NCBI GenBank assembly: GCA_964578935.1
Contig: CAZOEW010000131.1
Span: 1-11,141 of the forward strand
Reading direction: 5' to 3'
From: JAQYVL01 sp964578935
Lineage (GTDB): Bacteria; Desulfobacterota; Desulfobacteria; Desulfobacterales; SURF-7
DNA length: 11,141 bases
Position 1 is the first letter of the stretch; every line of letters begins with the position of its first letter. Made by a program: the position numbers and the translations under genes. Below the pieces are notes generated by a model that was given only the letters and a program-made list of their open reading frames with translations, did no database searches and had not been told where the DNA came from. This document shows, piece after piece, positions 1 through 7,080 of the stretch.

Positions 1-1
1 A

Positions 2-34
2 GGTTGCGGCGCCTGCGCCGCTGCCGGGTTTTTT
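2..34 (+). terminator. Rho-independent terminator of a rightward gene left of the window
   Basis: A GC-rich hairpin (arm 6-11 GCGGCG, arm 16-21 CGCCGC, four-base loop) can be extended to about 2-25 with one T-T mismatch and one G-T pair. It is followed by GGG and six T at 29-34. The T-run is on the + strand, so it best fits a rightward gene ending before base 1. It may also stop the leftward ACT-argC transcript, but any T-run needed for that would lie outside the window. Confidence 0.55.
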
Positions 35-81
35 GCGAGACTCTCACCATTGTATCAATAACATTCCGTCATATCGAAACG

Positions 82-513
82 TCAGACATCGGTGATATCC
101 TCCATACGGACAAGCGAAACCTTCTCATCATCAAATACACGAATTGCCTTGTCAAGATCATCGAACCGCATAATGAGTATGGCATGATTCTGATAGTTCT
201 GGGTCAACCCATAAACATATTCAATATTTAGCCCATTTTTTTCGATCAGTTTGAGTAAGTTGCCCAGTTCACCCGGTCTGTCCGGAATCTTGACCAGAAG
301 CACTTCTGTCAGGGTGACGGTAAAACCGCGGTCCCTCAACACTTTTCTGGCGTTTTTCGGATCATCGACAACCAGCCTCAGTATTCCAAAATCCGATGTA
401 TCAACCAGTGACATCGCTCTGATGTTGATTCCGGTTTCACCTAGATTCAAAGCGATATTTGCAAGTCTGCCAAATTTGTTTTCAACAAAAACGGAAAGCT
501 GTTCTATCTTCAT
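82..513 (-). CDS. Tandem ACT-domain protein (predicted amino-acid-binding)
   Basis: The protein has 143 residues made of two ACT domains and nothing else. The first spans about 1-70 (ENKFGRLANI at 11-20, then GETGINI). The second spans about 71-143 (IPDRPGELGN at 76-85, then EKNGLNIEYVYG). ACT domains bind small ligands, usually amino acids, at domain interfaces. Free-standing tandem ACT proteins (COG4747-like) often lie near phenylacetate/acyl-CoA ligase genes in anaerobes, but no ligase of that kind is adjacent here. The reading frame is open up to 555. ATG at 513 is chosen because GGGGAGAG stands four bases upstream and the domain begins at once (MKIEQLSVF). It lies 59 bases downstream of argC on the same strand, so it is probably the last gene of that operon. 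A role in sensing an amino acid is inference. The ligand is unknown. Confidence 0.88.
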   Translation of the reverse strand: MKIEQLSVFVENKFGRLANIALNLGETGINIRAMSLVDTSDFGILRLVVDDPKNARKVLRDRGFTVTLTEVLLVKIPDRPGELGNLLKLIEKNGLNIEYVYGLTQNYQNHAILIMRFDDLDKAIRVFDDEKVSLVRMEDITDV

Positions 514-572
514 TTTTCTCTCCCCGACGTTGACGGCTTTGATAACACTCCACAATCAAGGATTCAATGTGA

Positions 573-1613
573 TCATACTGGGAACGGAGGGTTGTCCAGG
601 CCCGTGGTTTCTTCGATTCCTGTCATTATATTCATATTTTGTACGGCCTGTCCAGCCGCTCCTTTAACAAGATTGTCGATCGCCGACACCAGTATGATTC
701 GATTGTTGCGAGCATCGGCTTTTACCCCGATATCGCAAAAATTGGTTGTCCGGACATGGGAGACATCCGGAAAAGTATTCTCCGGACAGATTCGAATAAA
801 CCGGTGGCCTGCATAGAACGCTTCAAGACATGCACGAATTTCCGCTTCGTTTGCCGTATCCGCCATATCCGCATATGCCGTTGTAAGCATTCCCCTTGTC
901 ATCGGTACCAGATGAGGAACAAAGGTTATCTTGACAGGAACTCCGGCTGCTTCACTTAACACCTCTTCCATTTCAGGCGCATGCCTGTGCGCCGATACCT
1001 TATATGCCTTAAAGGATTCGTTGACCTCGCAAAAGTGCGTCCCCAGAGAAAGGGAGCGCCCCGCTCCACTGACCCCGGATTTGGAATCCACGATGATAGA
1101 ACGTGTATGGATCAATCCGCTTTGAATCAGCGGTACAAGAAGCAGAAGAAGACTGGTGGGATAACAGCCCGGATTCCCGATTAAACGCGCCTTTCTGATT
1201 TTGCTGAAGTTGATTTCGGAAAGACCATATACAGCCTCCTCTTCCGACAATTTTCCGGATGTGTGGGGTTGATAAAATTTCTCGTAAACCGATACATCTC
1301 TGAATCGAAAGTCAGCTGAAAGATCGATTACCTTGATCCCATCCGCAAGCAAACCAGGGACAAATGCCATCGGCAATTTATGCGGCAATGCCGTAAACGC
1401 GACGTCAACACGTCCTGTAAAACTTCCCGCGCTGTATTCCTCGCAATCGATATCCGCAAAGCCTTTCATGGCAGGAAAAATATTGCTGAAAGTGACTCCG
1501 GCATACTGTCTGGAAGTAAGTGCTTCAATTTTGACTTCAGGATGCCCTGCGAGTATCCGGACAAGCTCTGCTCCGGCATATCCGGTTGCACCCAAAACAC
1601 CGACTCGAATCAT
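573..1613 (-). CDS. argC: N-acetyl-gamma-glutamyl-phosphate reductase
   Basis: ArgC catalyses the NADPH-dependent reduction of N-acetyl-gamma-glutamyl phosphate to N-acetylglutamate semialdehyde, the third step of arginine/ornithine synthesis in the cytoplasm. The protein has 346 residues, normal for the family. Visible signatures are the Rossmann loop GATGYAG at 8-14, the active-site motif GNPGCYPTS with the nucleophilic Cys150, the SKSGVSGAGR stretch at about 177-186, and the AHRHAPE motif (His209, His211) that contributes the catalytic histidine. ATG at 1613 is preferred over an in-frame upstream ATG at 1676: AGGAGAG sits five bases before it and the Rossmann fold starts immediately (MIRVGVLG). 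The upstream start would overlap the preceding gene. It is 34 bases downstream of the NifX-like gene and 59 bases upstream of the ACT gene, all leftward, which suggests one transcript. No other arg gene is in the window. Confidence 0.97.
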   Translation of the reverse strand: MIRVGVLGATGYAGAELVRILAGHPEVKIEALTSRQYAGVTFSNIFPAMKGFADIDCEEYSAGSFTGRVDVAFTALPHKLPMAFVPGLLADGIKVIDLSADFRFRDVSVYEKFYQPHTSGKLSEEEAVYGLSEINFSKIRKARLIGNPGCYPTSLLLLLVPLIQSGLIHTRSIIVDSKSGVSGAGRSLSLGTHFCEVNESFKAYKVSAHRHAPEMEEVLSEAAGVPVKITFVPHLVPMTRGMLTTAYADMADTANEAEIRACLEAFYAGHRFIRICPENTFPDVSHVRTTNFCDIGVKADARNNRIILVSAIDNLVKGAAGQAVQNMNIMTGIEETTGLDNPPFPV

Positions 1614-1647
1614 GAACTCTCCTTTTCGGGTAATCCTCGCTTGTCTT

Positions 1648-2028
1648 TCAATGAATACATTGGCCACCCGGGCCATGACCTTTACAGGTCATACCCGGTA
1701 AAAATTCCGGCAGTTTTCCTGATTTGATCAGCTCCAGATTCTCCATTACGGTGCCTTCTACCGCATGGAAAACACAGATGTTGGAAGCGTTCAATTTTTG
1801 CAGCGCCCCGATTCCGATTCCACCCACAACTACCGCATCAACCACCTCTCCGTCAAGCGCTTTCAAGGGTTGACATCGGCCTGAGCCATGGTCGATATCT
1901 TTATTGCTCACGGTTTTCATCTCATCTGTTTCCGTATCAAAAATAATAAAACCCGTTGCGCTTCCAAAATGATTGAAAACAAAGCTTTCGATTCCATGAT
2001 TCTCGTTTATCGGGAAAGCAACTCTCAC
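1648..2028 (-). CDS. NifX/MTH1175-like protein (dinitrogenase iron-molybdenum cofactor family)
   Basis: This is a single-domain protein of 126 residues. It opens with the family's RVAFPINENHG strand, then HFGSATGFIIFD at 20-31, GRCQPLKAL at 50-58 and VVGGIGIGALQKL at 68-80. This matches the COG1433 family (NifX, NifY, the NifB C-terminus and the archaeal MTH1175 protein). NifX-type members carry iron-molybdenum cofactor precursors, whereas stand-alone short members are widespread in anaerobes that do not fix nitrogen and have no firm function. The C-terminus CKGHGPGGQCIH (115-126) could hold a metal. The start is GTG at 2028, not ATG: AGGAG lies eight bases upstream. It is the first gene of the leftward cluster, 34 bases before argC. 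No nif gene is visible, so a role in nitrogenase assembly is not supported. Metal or Fe-S cluster handling is inference. Confidence 0.88.
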   Translation of the reverse strand: MRVAFPINENHGIESFVFNHFGSATGFIIFDTETDEMKTVSNKDIDHGSGRCQPLKALDGEVVDAVVVGGIGIGALQKLNASNICVFHAVEGTVMENLELIKSGKLPEFLPGMTCKGHGPGGQCIH

Positions 2029-2109
2029 GTCTATTTCTCCTATCCATCATTGTCAGGCAACCTGATTGATTAAAGCGGCGATTTCGAAAAAACCGCTTAA
2101 TAGTTTGAC

Positions 2110-2137
2110 ATATTAAGGTAAAATTAAATGTTGTCAA
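2110..2137 (-). promoter_or_regulatory. Sigma-70-type promoter for the NifX-like/argC/ACT cluster
   Basis: On the minus strand a perfect -35 box TTGACA (2132-2137) is followed by a 16-base spacer and TAATAT as -10 (2110-2115). Transcription would begin near 2103, giving a leader of roughly 75 bases before the GTG start at 2028. The + strand also carries TTGACA at 2105-2110, so the promoter is framed by an inverted TTGACA/TGTCAA pair that could be an operator. Confidence 0.6.
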
Positions 2138-2202
2138 GAGCATTTTCCGATAACTCACGGATTCATTTTCCAGAATCGAACCGGATGCGCTATACGATCT
2201 TC

Positions 2203-2229
2203 TTGACATTGAAATTAAATTAGGATAAG
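2203..2229 (+). promoter_or_regulatory. Possible promoter for the DRR-repeat gene
   Basis: There is a perfect TTGACA at 2203-2208 on the + strand. The best -10 is GATAAG at 2224-2229 (four of six consensus bases, spacer 15), so only the -35 is convincing. It would give a leader of about 110 bases before the ATG at 2348. Confidence 0.3.
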
Positions 2230-2347
2230 TCATGTGTTATCTGAGAGTTGGATCGGAATCCCGATATCTTCTTAACTGCCTTGCAGCCATTTTTCATACC
2301 ACAACATCGCTTGTCTGGGATTAATATAAAAAATAAAAGGATATCCC

Positions 2348-2539
2348 ATGATAGATCCCCTTGATCTAGCTACGCCGTCCAATGATCGAGACAGAAGATC
2401 CGGTCAGGATCGGCGTTTGTCAAGTCAGGTTGCCTACCGTCCGGAACAGCGATGCGGGGATGACCGCAGAAAAAATTCCGACAGAAGAAAAAGAAACGCC
2501 TCATCCATAAAATCGGCGGGTTTGACAAAAAAAAAATAA
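2348..2539 (+). CDS. Small basic protein with DRR repeats, function unknown
   Basis: This is a 63-residue, very hydrophilic protein. Its core repeats an acidic-arginine-arginine unit: DRDRR at 13-17, GQDRR at 19-23, DDRR at 38-41 and SDRR at 44-47, mostly followed by a Ser, Leu or Lys linker. The tail is lysine-rich and ends in KKK. There is one cysteine (36), no signal peptide and no membrane segment. AAAGGA lies six bases before the ATG, a good ribosome-binding site, and no other gene competes for this interval. Short proteins with similar RRxxxDRR repeats occur in delta-proteobacteria and some resemble the linkers of PilZ-type proteins, but I do not recognise a named family. Low complexity makes homology hard to judge. 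A nucleic-acid or anionic-surface binding role is only a guess from charge. Confidence 0.6.
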   Translation: MIDPLDLATPSNDRDRRSGQDRRLSSQVAYRPEQRCGDDRRKNSDRRKRNASSIKSAGLTKKK

Positions 2540-2665
2540 GCGACGGATCTCTTTTATGGTGTGAGGAGGTTTCCCGAATTTTTGAAGGGATGATATGCGT
2601 TATGTTCCAAATGAATCAAGGCAGGCTGCCGGATCGCAGAGAGTTCTCCACCTTTTCGAGTGATT

Positions 2666-3862
2666 TTATTTAATTTTATATACCTTCTTTAAATAACTCA
2701 CGAATTCAGGGTCTTCGCACATCACTCGGTCATCCGTGTCACAAATCTTTGCGACCGGCTGTCCATTACATTCAATCATTTTAATGACGATCTCGGGAGG
2801 TGTGATCCCCACGTCATTGGTAAGAATCGTACCAATTCCAAAGGACAGATTGATCATTTCAAAAAAAGTCTGATGAAGTTCTACAGCTTTTTCAAAATCA
2901 AGCCCGTCAGTAAAAACCGCCGACTTTGTCATGGGATCGATTCCAAGCTTGTCATAATGTTCAATCAGTTTTACACACCAGGAAACAGAGTCTCCACTGT
3001 CATGCTGACATCCATCGAACAGCTTCGCAAAATACAGGTCAAAATCCCTGAGAAACGCCTTGAACCCGACCACATCGGAGAGAGCAATCCCAAGGTCCCC
3101 CCGATATTCCTGCGCCCAGCTTTCAAGCGCCGCCCTCTGGCTGTCTGAAATACGAGCGCCAAGCTGTTGATGCCCCTGAAGCCATTCATGAGACATGGTG
3201 CCGATCGGCTTCACCTTAAATTTTTTTGCCAATGCCACATTGCTCGTTCCGACAAAAATGTGCGGTCTGAATTTGCTCTTTAATGTTTCGATGATCTTGG
3301 TGTGCCAGGCTCTTGAATAGCGCTGCCTTGTCCCGGTATCGGCAAATTTAAAATTGGGAATCTGTCCTGTTTTTAACAGCTCGGTTAAAAAGTCGATCTT
3401 TTCGGTAAGAAGCGAGACCCCTGTCTGCAATGCTTTTTCAGCATCATGCTGGCTGGAATCCGTATTTGCCTCGTTTCTCGAATAGACTTCACTTACGATT
3501 GCAAGAACGGGAACCTCATACAGTATTGTCGAGATCCACGGACCTTCAATTTGAATCTGAATACCGGCTTTATCATCCAGTTTGATTTTCAAATATCTCC
3601 TGTTGAATTGAAACAGCCTTAAATATTCAATGAAATCGGTCTTTAAAAATGGAATAGATGACAGATAATCGATCTCATCTTCCTGAAACCTCAGGGTGCA
3701 GAGATGATCGATCTCCTGTTCAATTTCATCGAGGTACGTGATTTTTTTATTTCGACAGGCAAATTTATATTTTACCGTTACGGCAGGATAGGTATGAAGA
3801 ACTGCCTGCGCCATTGTGAGCTTGCAAAAGTCGGTATCAAGTAAACTCTTGATAATTGCCAT
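2666..3862 (-). CDS. pncB: Nicotinate phosphoribosyltransferase
   Basis: PncB makes nicotinate mononucleotide from nicotinate and PRPP with ATP hydrolysis, the Preiss-Handler entry to NAD salvage, in the cytoplasm. The protein has 398 residues, typical of the proteobacterial enzyme of about 400. Signatures include the N-terminal LLDTDFCKLTMAQAV (7-21), the DTGTRQRYS loop at 175-183, GTSNVALAKKF at 205-215, GTMSHEW at 221-227 whose His225 matches the histidine phosphorylated in the Salmonella enzyme, and CQHDSGD at 285-291 in the phosphate-binding region. ATG at 3862 has GGAGAAG about eight bases upstream and begins the conserved fold directly. The gene stands alone, convergent with the DRR gene and divergent from the acyl-CoA synthetase, with no other NAD gene nearby. 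It is intact with no missing key residue seen. Confidence 0.97.
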   Translation of the reverse strand: MAIIKSLLDTDFCKLTMAQAVLHTYPAVTVKYKFACRNKKITYLDEIEQEIDHLCTLRFQEDEIDYLSSIPFLKTDFIEYLRLFQFNRRYLKIKLDDKAGIQIQIEGPWISTILYEVPVLAIVSEVYSRNEANTDSSQHDAEKALQTGVSLLTEKIDFLTELLKTGQIPNFKFADTGTRQRYSRAWHTKIIETLKSKFRPHIFVGTSNVALAKKFKVKPIGTMSHEWLQGHQQLGARISDSQRAALESWAQEYRGDLGIALSDVVGFKAFLRDFDLYFAKLFDGCQHDSGDSVSWCVKLIEHYDKLGIDPMTKSAVFTDGLDFEKAVELHQTFFEMINLSFGIGTILTNDVGITPPEIVIKMIECNGQPVAKICDTDDRVMCEDPEFVSYLKKVYKIK

Positions 3863-3889
3863 AGTGTTCTTCTCCGGAAGTGCAGAAAT

Positions 3890-3895
3890 AGTATA
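3890..3895 (-). promoter_or_regulatory. Possible -10 element of pncB
   Basis: On the minus strand TATACT (five of six consensus bases) lies 27 bases before the ATG. No good -35 is found at 16-18 bases, so this would be a weak or activator-dependent promoter. Confidence 0.35.
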
Positions 3896-4291
3896 GCGGG
3901 TTGCTGTTTCCCTTCACGACTGAGACGTAATTTCAGACAACGCTATCGGATTCCCTGATTGTTCAATGATAAAAGTTTTAATCCGCTTTTTACGCTTTTT
4001 ATCTATAAATGATTTTAGGATTTTATGCAAATCATCCTTGTTGAAACCGTCTCAACAGCAATCATCTGCGGCAAACAACACCTGTTGTCGAAATTCTCCT
4101 ATCAGCATTTATTGAAATAATCAACAGGATTAGAGCAATTAATGCGGCAAAAAAGAGTCTTTGATCCCATGGTTATCTCTGTTATCCCCTTGAACGGGGT
4201 TGTCCGAGAAGAGATCCATTTTCAAACGACAATGTTCTGTTTTATGTAACTTTCTTTGTGTTTTAGAATAGTTAAAAAAACAACAAATTCC

Positions 4292-4320
4292 TTGACAAAA
4301 CCCGCTCCCTTCCTTAATTT
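4292..4320 (+). promoter_or_regulatory. Promoter of the acyl-CoA synthetase gene
   Basis: There is a perfect -35 TTGACA at 4292-4297, a 17-base spacer, and TAATTT as -10 at 4315-4320 (three of six consensus bases). It leaves a leader of about 95 bases before the ATG at 4423. The leader has no clear riboswitch fold. Confidence 0.5.
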
Positions 4321-4422
4321 AGCTTAAACGTCAACAACCTCCTTCGATTATCTGGCTTGTTCATCCACAATGTGTTTTTTATCCATGACAAAAAAATCAT
4401 TGAACCGATAAGGAATAACAAC

Positions 4423-6597
4423 ATGAGTGACAGCAGTTCATACAGCCATAATGGAAAAGCCCTTTCCGAGCATGAATCAAAACTGTTTTTGCAACAATTC
4501 GGAATCCCTTCCGTCATCGGAAAAATCGCCCGGACTCCTGAAGAAGCGGCTTCGTTCGCCTTGAAAACCGGATTCCCCGTCGTACTCAAGGGAAACGGCA
4601 GAAACCTTCTTCATAAAACCGAAAGAGGGCTTGTCCGCATTGGATTGCCTGACGCGCAGGCAGTAAAACTTGCCGCGGCTGAAATTCAGTTGAATGCGGG
4701 AAAAGATCTCGAAGGATTCTCCGTACAACCCTGTATCGAAGGCAAAAGAGAATTTGTCGCCGGACTTTTCCTGGATCAACAGTTCGGCCCGGTCATTATG
4801 TTCGGCCTCGGCGGTATTTATACCGAAGTCCTTTCCGATGTATCCTTTCGTCTTGCACCTCTTACCCGAAAAGATGCAATCGACATGATCGATGAAATCC
4901 GATCAGCCTCCCTTCTTGGCGATTTTCGAGGCGAAAAAGCTGCCGACCGGGACCAGTTGATCAATGTCCTCCTGGGGCTTTCAAAAATCAGTTCAGATCA
5001 TCCGGAAATTTCAGAAATCGATATCAACCCGATCGTTATCACGCCGAAAGGTGACATATGCGCGGTTGACGCGCTTGTCATACAAAAAACAAAAGAGCAG
5101 CCCCTGGTTTTTCCGCCTCCTGTTCCCCCTGATTCCGTGAAATCCCTTTTTTATCCAAGATCTGTGGCCTTTATCGGAGCGTCCGGTCATATCGGCAAAT
5201 GGGGCTATACACTCCTGACAAACACAATCGGCGGCGGATATGAAGGAAAAATTTATCTTGTCAATCAAAAAGGAGGAGAGATTGCCGGAAGACCGGTATA
5301 TAAGTCGGTCATGGATATTCCAGGAAGTATCGATGTGGCCGTGGTGACGATTCCCGCGGAAGCGGTACCCGAGCTTATCCCGCAATTCCGGGAAAAAGGA
5401 ATCCGGAACATGCTTCTGATCGCCTCTGGTTTTTCAGAAACCGGAGAAGACGGAAAAGCCAGAGAAATAGCGCTTGTCAAACAGGCCCGGGATGCCGGCA
5501 TCAGCATCATCGGTCCCAATACCATGGGAATTTGTAATCCGCATATCAATTTTTACTGTTCTGGAACGCATTTCAGGCCAAAACCCGGTTCCACAAGCAT
5601 TGTCGCGCAATCGGGCAACATGGGCAGCCAGCTGATCGCCTTTGCCGAGCTTCAGGGCATCGGCATTCGGGGTTTTTGCGGGTCAGGCAACGAATCCATG
5701 ATAACCATCGAAGATTACCTGGACGCGTTTGAGTTTGATGACCTGACAAAAATCGTGATGCTTTACATTGAAAGCGTTAAAAACGGCCGCCGCTTTTTTG
5801 AAAGCGCAAAGCGGGTAGGACTCAAAAAACCGATTGTTCTGCTCAAGGGCGGCCAGAGCAAAGCAGGTAGAAAGGCGGCATCCAGCCACACCGGAGCGAT
5901 CTCTTCGGACACGAAAATTTTTAACGCTGTCTGCAGACAGGCGGGTATTGTTAAAGTAGAAAAGCCGATGGATCTGTTAGACCTGTCCGCGTGTTTTTCC
6001 TCTCTGCCCCTGCCTGAAGGGAACCGTGTAGCGATCATGACGCTTGGCGGCGGATGGGGAGTGGTCACCGCCGATCTATGCGAAGCCTACGGCCTTTCCG
6101 TGCCGGAGCTTACACCGGACATCATTCAAAAAATCGACAAGATTCTCCCCTCTTACTGGAGCAGGGCCAATCCCATCGATCTGGTTGGAGAAAGAGATAT
6201 GTCCATCCCCATGACCGTTATGGAAGACCTGCTCAAGTGGGACGGATGTGACGCTGTAATCAATCTTGGCATCATGGGACGCCGCCACCTCGTATCCCGC
6301 CTTACGGATTCAATTCGTAAATCCGATCCCACCTGTTCACCCGAACTTCTGGAATCCGTCAACAAAATGCTGAATGATTTTGAAATAAAATATGTGAATC
6401 ACATTGTAAAGCTGATGGAACAGCATCAAAAGCCCGTGGTCGGCGTCTGTATGGTCAAGGATGATAAGGATCTTTCCGTCCATCCGGTTAATGGCGGAAA
6501 ATTTAAAGGCGTTTTTTTCCCAACCCCGGAGCAGGCAGTGAAATCACTGGCGAAAATGTATGAATATCATCGATTTCTTGAACGGGAAAGGGAGTAG
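4423..6597 (+). CDS. NDP-forming acyl-CoA synthetase (acetate-CoA ligase, ADP-forming family), beta-alpha fusion
   Basis: Enzymes of this family (COG1042) interconvert an acyl-CoA plus ADP and phosphate with the free acid, CoA and ATP through phosphohistidine intermediates. Anaerobes use them for energy from acyl-CoAs. The 724 residues hold an ATP-grasp (beta) domain first, about 10-222, with GFPVVLKG at 50-57 and HKTERGLV at 64-71 (His64 matches the beta-subunit histidine). The CoA-binding Rossmann domain follows at about 238-370 (SVAFIGASG at 247-255). Then come the succinyl-CoA-ligase-like domains with VAQSGNMGSQ at 394-403 and ASSHTGAIS at 486-494, where His489 is the catalytic phosphohistidine, and GGGWGVV at 542-548. 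Most fused relatives carry alpha before beta, so this order is swapped. ATG at 4423 is chosen over one at 4357 because AAGGA lies eight bases upstream. The gene is single, with its own promoter. The substrate (acetate, aryl or branched acyl) cannot be read. Confidence 0.9.
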   Translation: MSDSSSYSHNGKALSEHESKLFLQQFGIPSVIGKIARTPEEAASFALKTGFPVVLKGNGRNLLHKTERGLVRIGLPDAQAVKLAAAEIQLNAGKDLEGFSVQPCIEGKREFVAGLFLDQQFGPVIMFGLGGIYTEVLSDVSFRLAPLTRKDAIDMIDEIRSASLLGDFRGEKAADRDQLINVLLGLSKISSDHPEISEIDINPIVITPKGDICAVDALVIQKTKEQPLVFPPPVPPDSVKSLFYPRSVAFIGASGHIGKWGYTLLTNTIGGGYEGKIYLVNQKGGEIAGRPVYKSVMDIPGSIDVAVVTIPAEAVPELIPQFREKGIRNMLLIASGFSETGEDGKAREIALVKQARDAGISIIGPNTMGICNPHINFYCSGTHFRPKPGSTSIVAQSGNMGSQLIAFAELQGIGIRGFCGSGNESMITIEDYLDAFEFDDLTKIVMLYIESVKNGRRFFESAKRVGLKKPIVLLKGGQSKAGRKAASSHTGAISSDTKIFNAVCRQAGIVKVEKPMDLLDLSACFSSLPLPEGNRVAIMTLGGGWGVVTADLCEAYGLSVPELTPDIIQKIDKILPSYWSRANPIDLVGERDMSIPMTVMEDLLKWDGCDAVINLGIMGRRHLVSRLTDSIRKSDPTCSPELLESVNKMLNDFEIKYVNHIVKLMEQHQKPVVGVCMVKDDKDLSVHPVNGGKFKGVFFPTPEQAVKSLAKMYEYHRFLERERE

Positions 6598-6655
6598 ATG
6601 GTGAGGATAGGGATTCATTTTTTTCAGCAAAATAGAAAATCAGGTCGATGTATGA

Positions 6656-7020
6656 ATAACGGCACCAAACTATTAACTTTTGACTGAGTTTTCGATCACA
6701 TCCCTGGCTATTGAATGAGACCCTCATTGTGCCTCGCCTCGAGTTGAAAAATGATGAATCCTTACAAAAGTATATTCCTGCTATTTTGCTTGCAAAAATA
6801 AATCCCCATCCCCCCCTTTCGTCTCTTTTTGCGTCCGGTGTGTCCCCTTTTTTTTGAAAGGTAAGGGTGGGAGTTTGTTTTTTGAAAGCAAAATCCTGAG
6901 AATGGTCGTTTGATGGTAAATTGATTACGCATGTCGATGACAGGCACAGGGAGGGTCTATGCAGACCGCTCAGGAGGGGATATTACGAACGAATCCAACG
7001 CTACAGATTGGTGCCGTAAT
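6656..7020. mobile_element. Candidate MITE-like element bounded by short inverted repeats
   Basis: Bases 6656-6671 and the reverse complement of 7005-7020 match at 14 of 16 positions, with ten consecutive identical bases (ACGGCACCAA). They bound a 365-base segment with no gene and contain the large hairpin. No clear target-site duplication is seen, so this may be coincidence or a decayed element. Confidence 0.25.
6783..6897. repeat. Large imperfect palindrome (REP-like hairpin)
   Basis: Arm A (6783-6820) and the reverse complement of arm B (6856-6894) align over 38-39 bases, sharing ATTTTGCTT, CAAAAA, AAA, CCCA and CCTTTC blocks, with a 35-base centre. The C-rich then T-rich arm resembles the C-rich palindromic repeats scattered through many Desulfobacterota intergenic regions (recalled, not searched). 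Its place between convergent genes fits a transcript-end structure. Confidence 0.6.
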
Positions 7021-7040
7021 CGAAGCCACGGCCTCATTAA

Positions 7041-7080
7041 AGGATTTTGCTGAAAAAAAACAAATCCCCACCCTTGCCAG
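7041..7080 (+). repeat. Third copy of the palindrome arm
   Basis: This stretch begins AGGATTTTGCT and continues with an A-run, CAAA, TCCCCACCCTT and GCC. It closely follows the reverse complement of arm B (6856-6897) and more loosely arm A. It has no inverted partner next to it, so it is a half-site, lying just past the hsp70 stop. Confidence 0.55.

Larger units (their letters stand above)
2029..2347. other. Divergent intergenic control region
   Basis: This 319-base AT-rich gap separates the leftward NifX-like/argC/ACT cluster from the rightward DRR-repeat gene. It holds a strong leftward promoter (2110-2137) and a weaker rightward one (2203-2229). It also has an inverted repeat, AAGCGG at about 2073-2078 against CCGCTT at about 2093-2098, which would fall in the leader of the leftward transcript. 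There is no T-run after the hairpin, so it is not an evident terminator. No coding signal is seen. Confidence 0.55.
3863..4422. other. Long intergenic region between pncB and the acyl-CoA synthetase gene
   Basis: This is 560 bases without a supported gene. It is AT-rich and holds several small inverted repeats: TGTTGA/TCAACA with a seven-base loop (4039-4057), the palindrome ACAACA-CC-TGTTGT (4075-4088), and CCCC/GGGG around 4187-4200. None is followed by a T-run. The pncB leader occupies the left end and a rightward promoter the right end (4292-4320). The middle, about 3900-4290, could hold a regulator site or a small RNA, but nothing in it proves either. Confidence 0.5.

Noticed and set aside
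251..667. A 138-codon rightward open frame over the ACT gene and the argC end
   Set aside because: It is antisense to two well-supported genes and has no domain or ribosome-binding site.
1648..2028. A nitrogen-fixation locus
   Set aside because: The NifX-like domain alone is common in non-fixing anaerobes and no nif structural or assembly gene is nearby.
2624..2634. GGCA/TGCC hairpin as a terminator for pncB or the DRR gene
   Set aside because: The stem is four pairs with a three-base loop and no T-run follows; too weak to call.
4187..4200. CCCC/GGGG hairpin as a terminator
   Set aside because: The stem is only four pairs and no T-run follows on either strand.
4142..4249. A 35-codon rightward open frame in the gap before the acyl-CoA synthetase gene
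   Set aside because: It is short, lacks a ribosome-binding site and sits upstream of the promoter; ordinary by chance in AT-rich DNA.
6940..7030. A tRNA or structured RNA in the gap before hsp70
   Set aside because: There is no T-loop consensus, no cloverleaf pairing and only one five-pair hairpin (GGTCT/AGACC).
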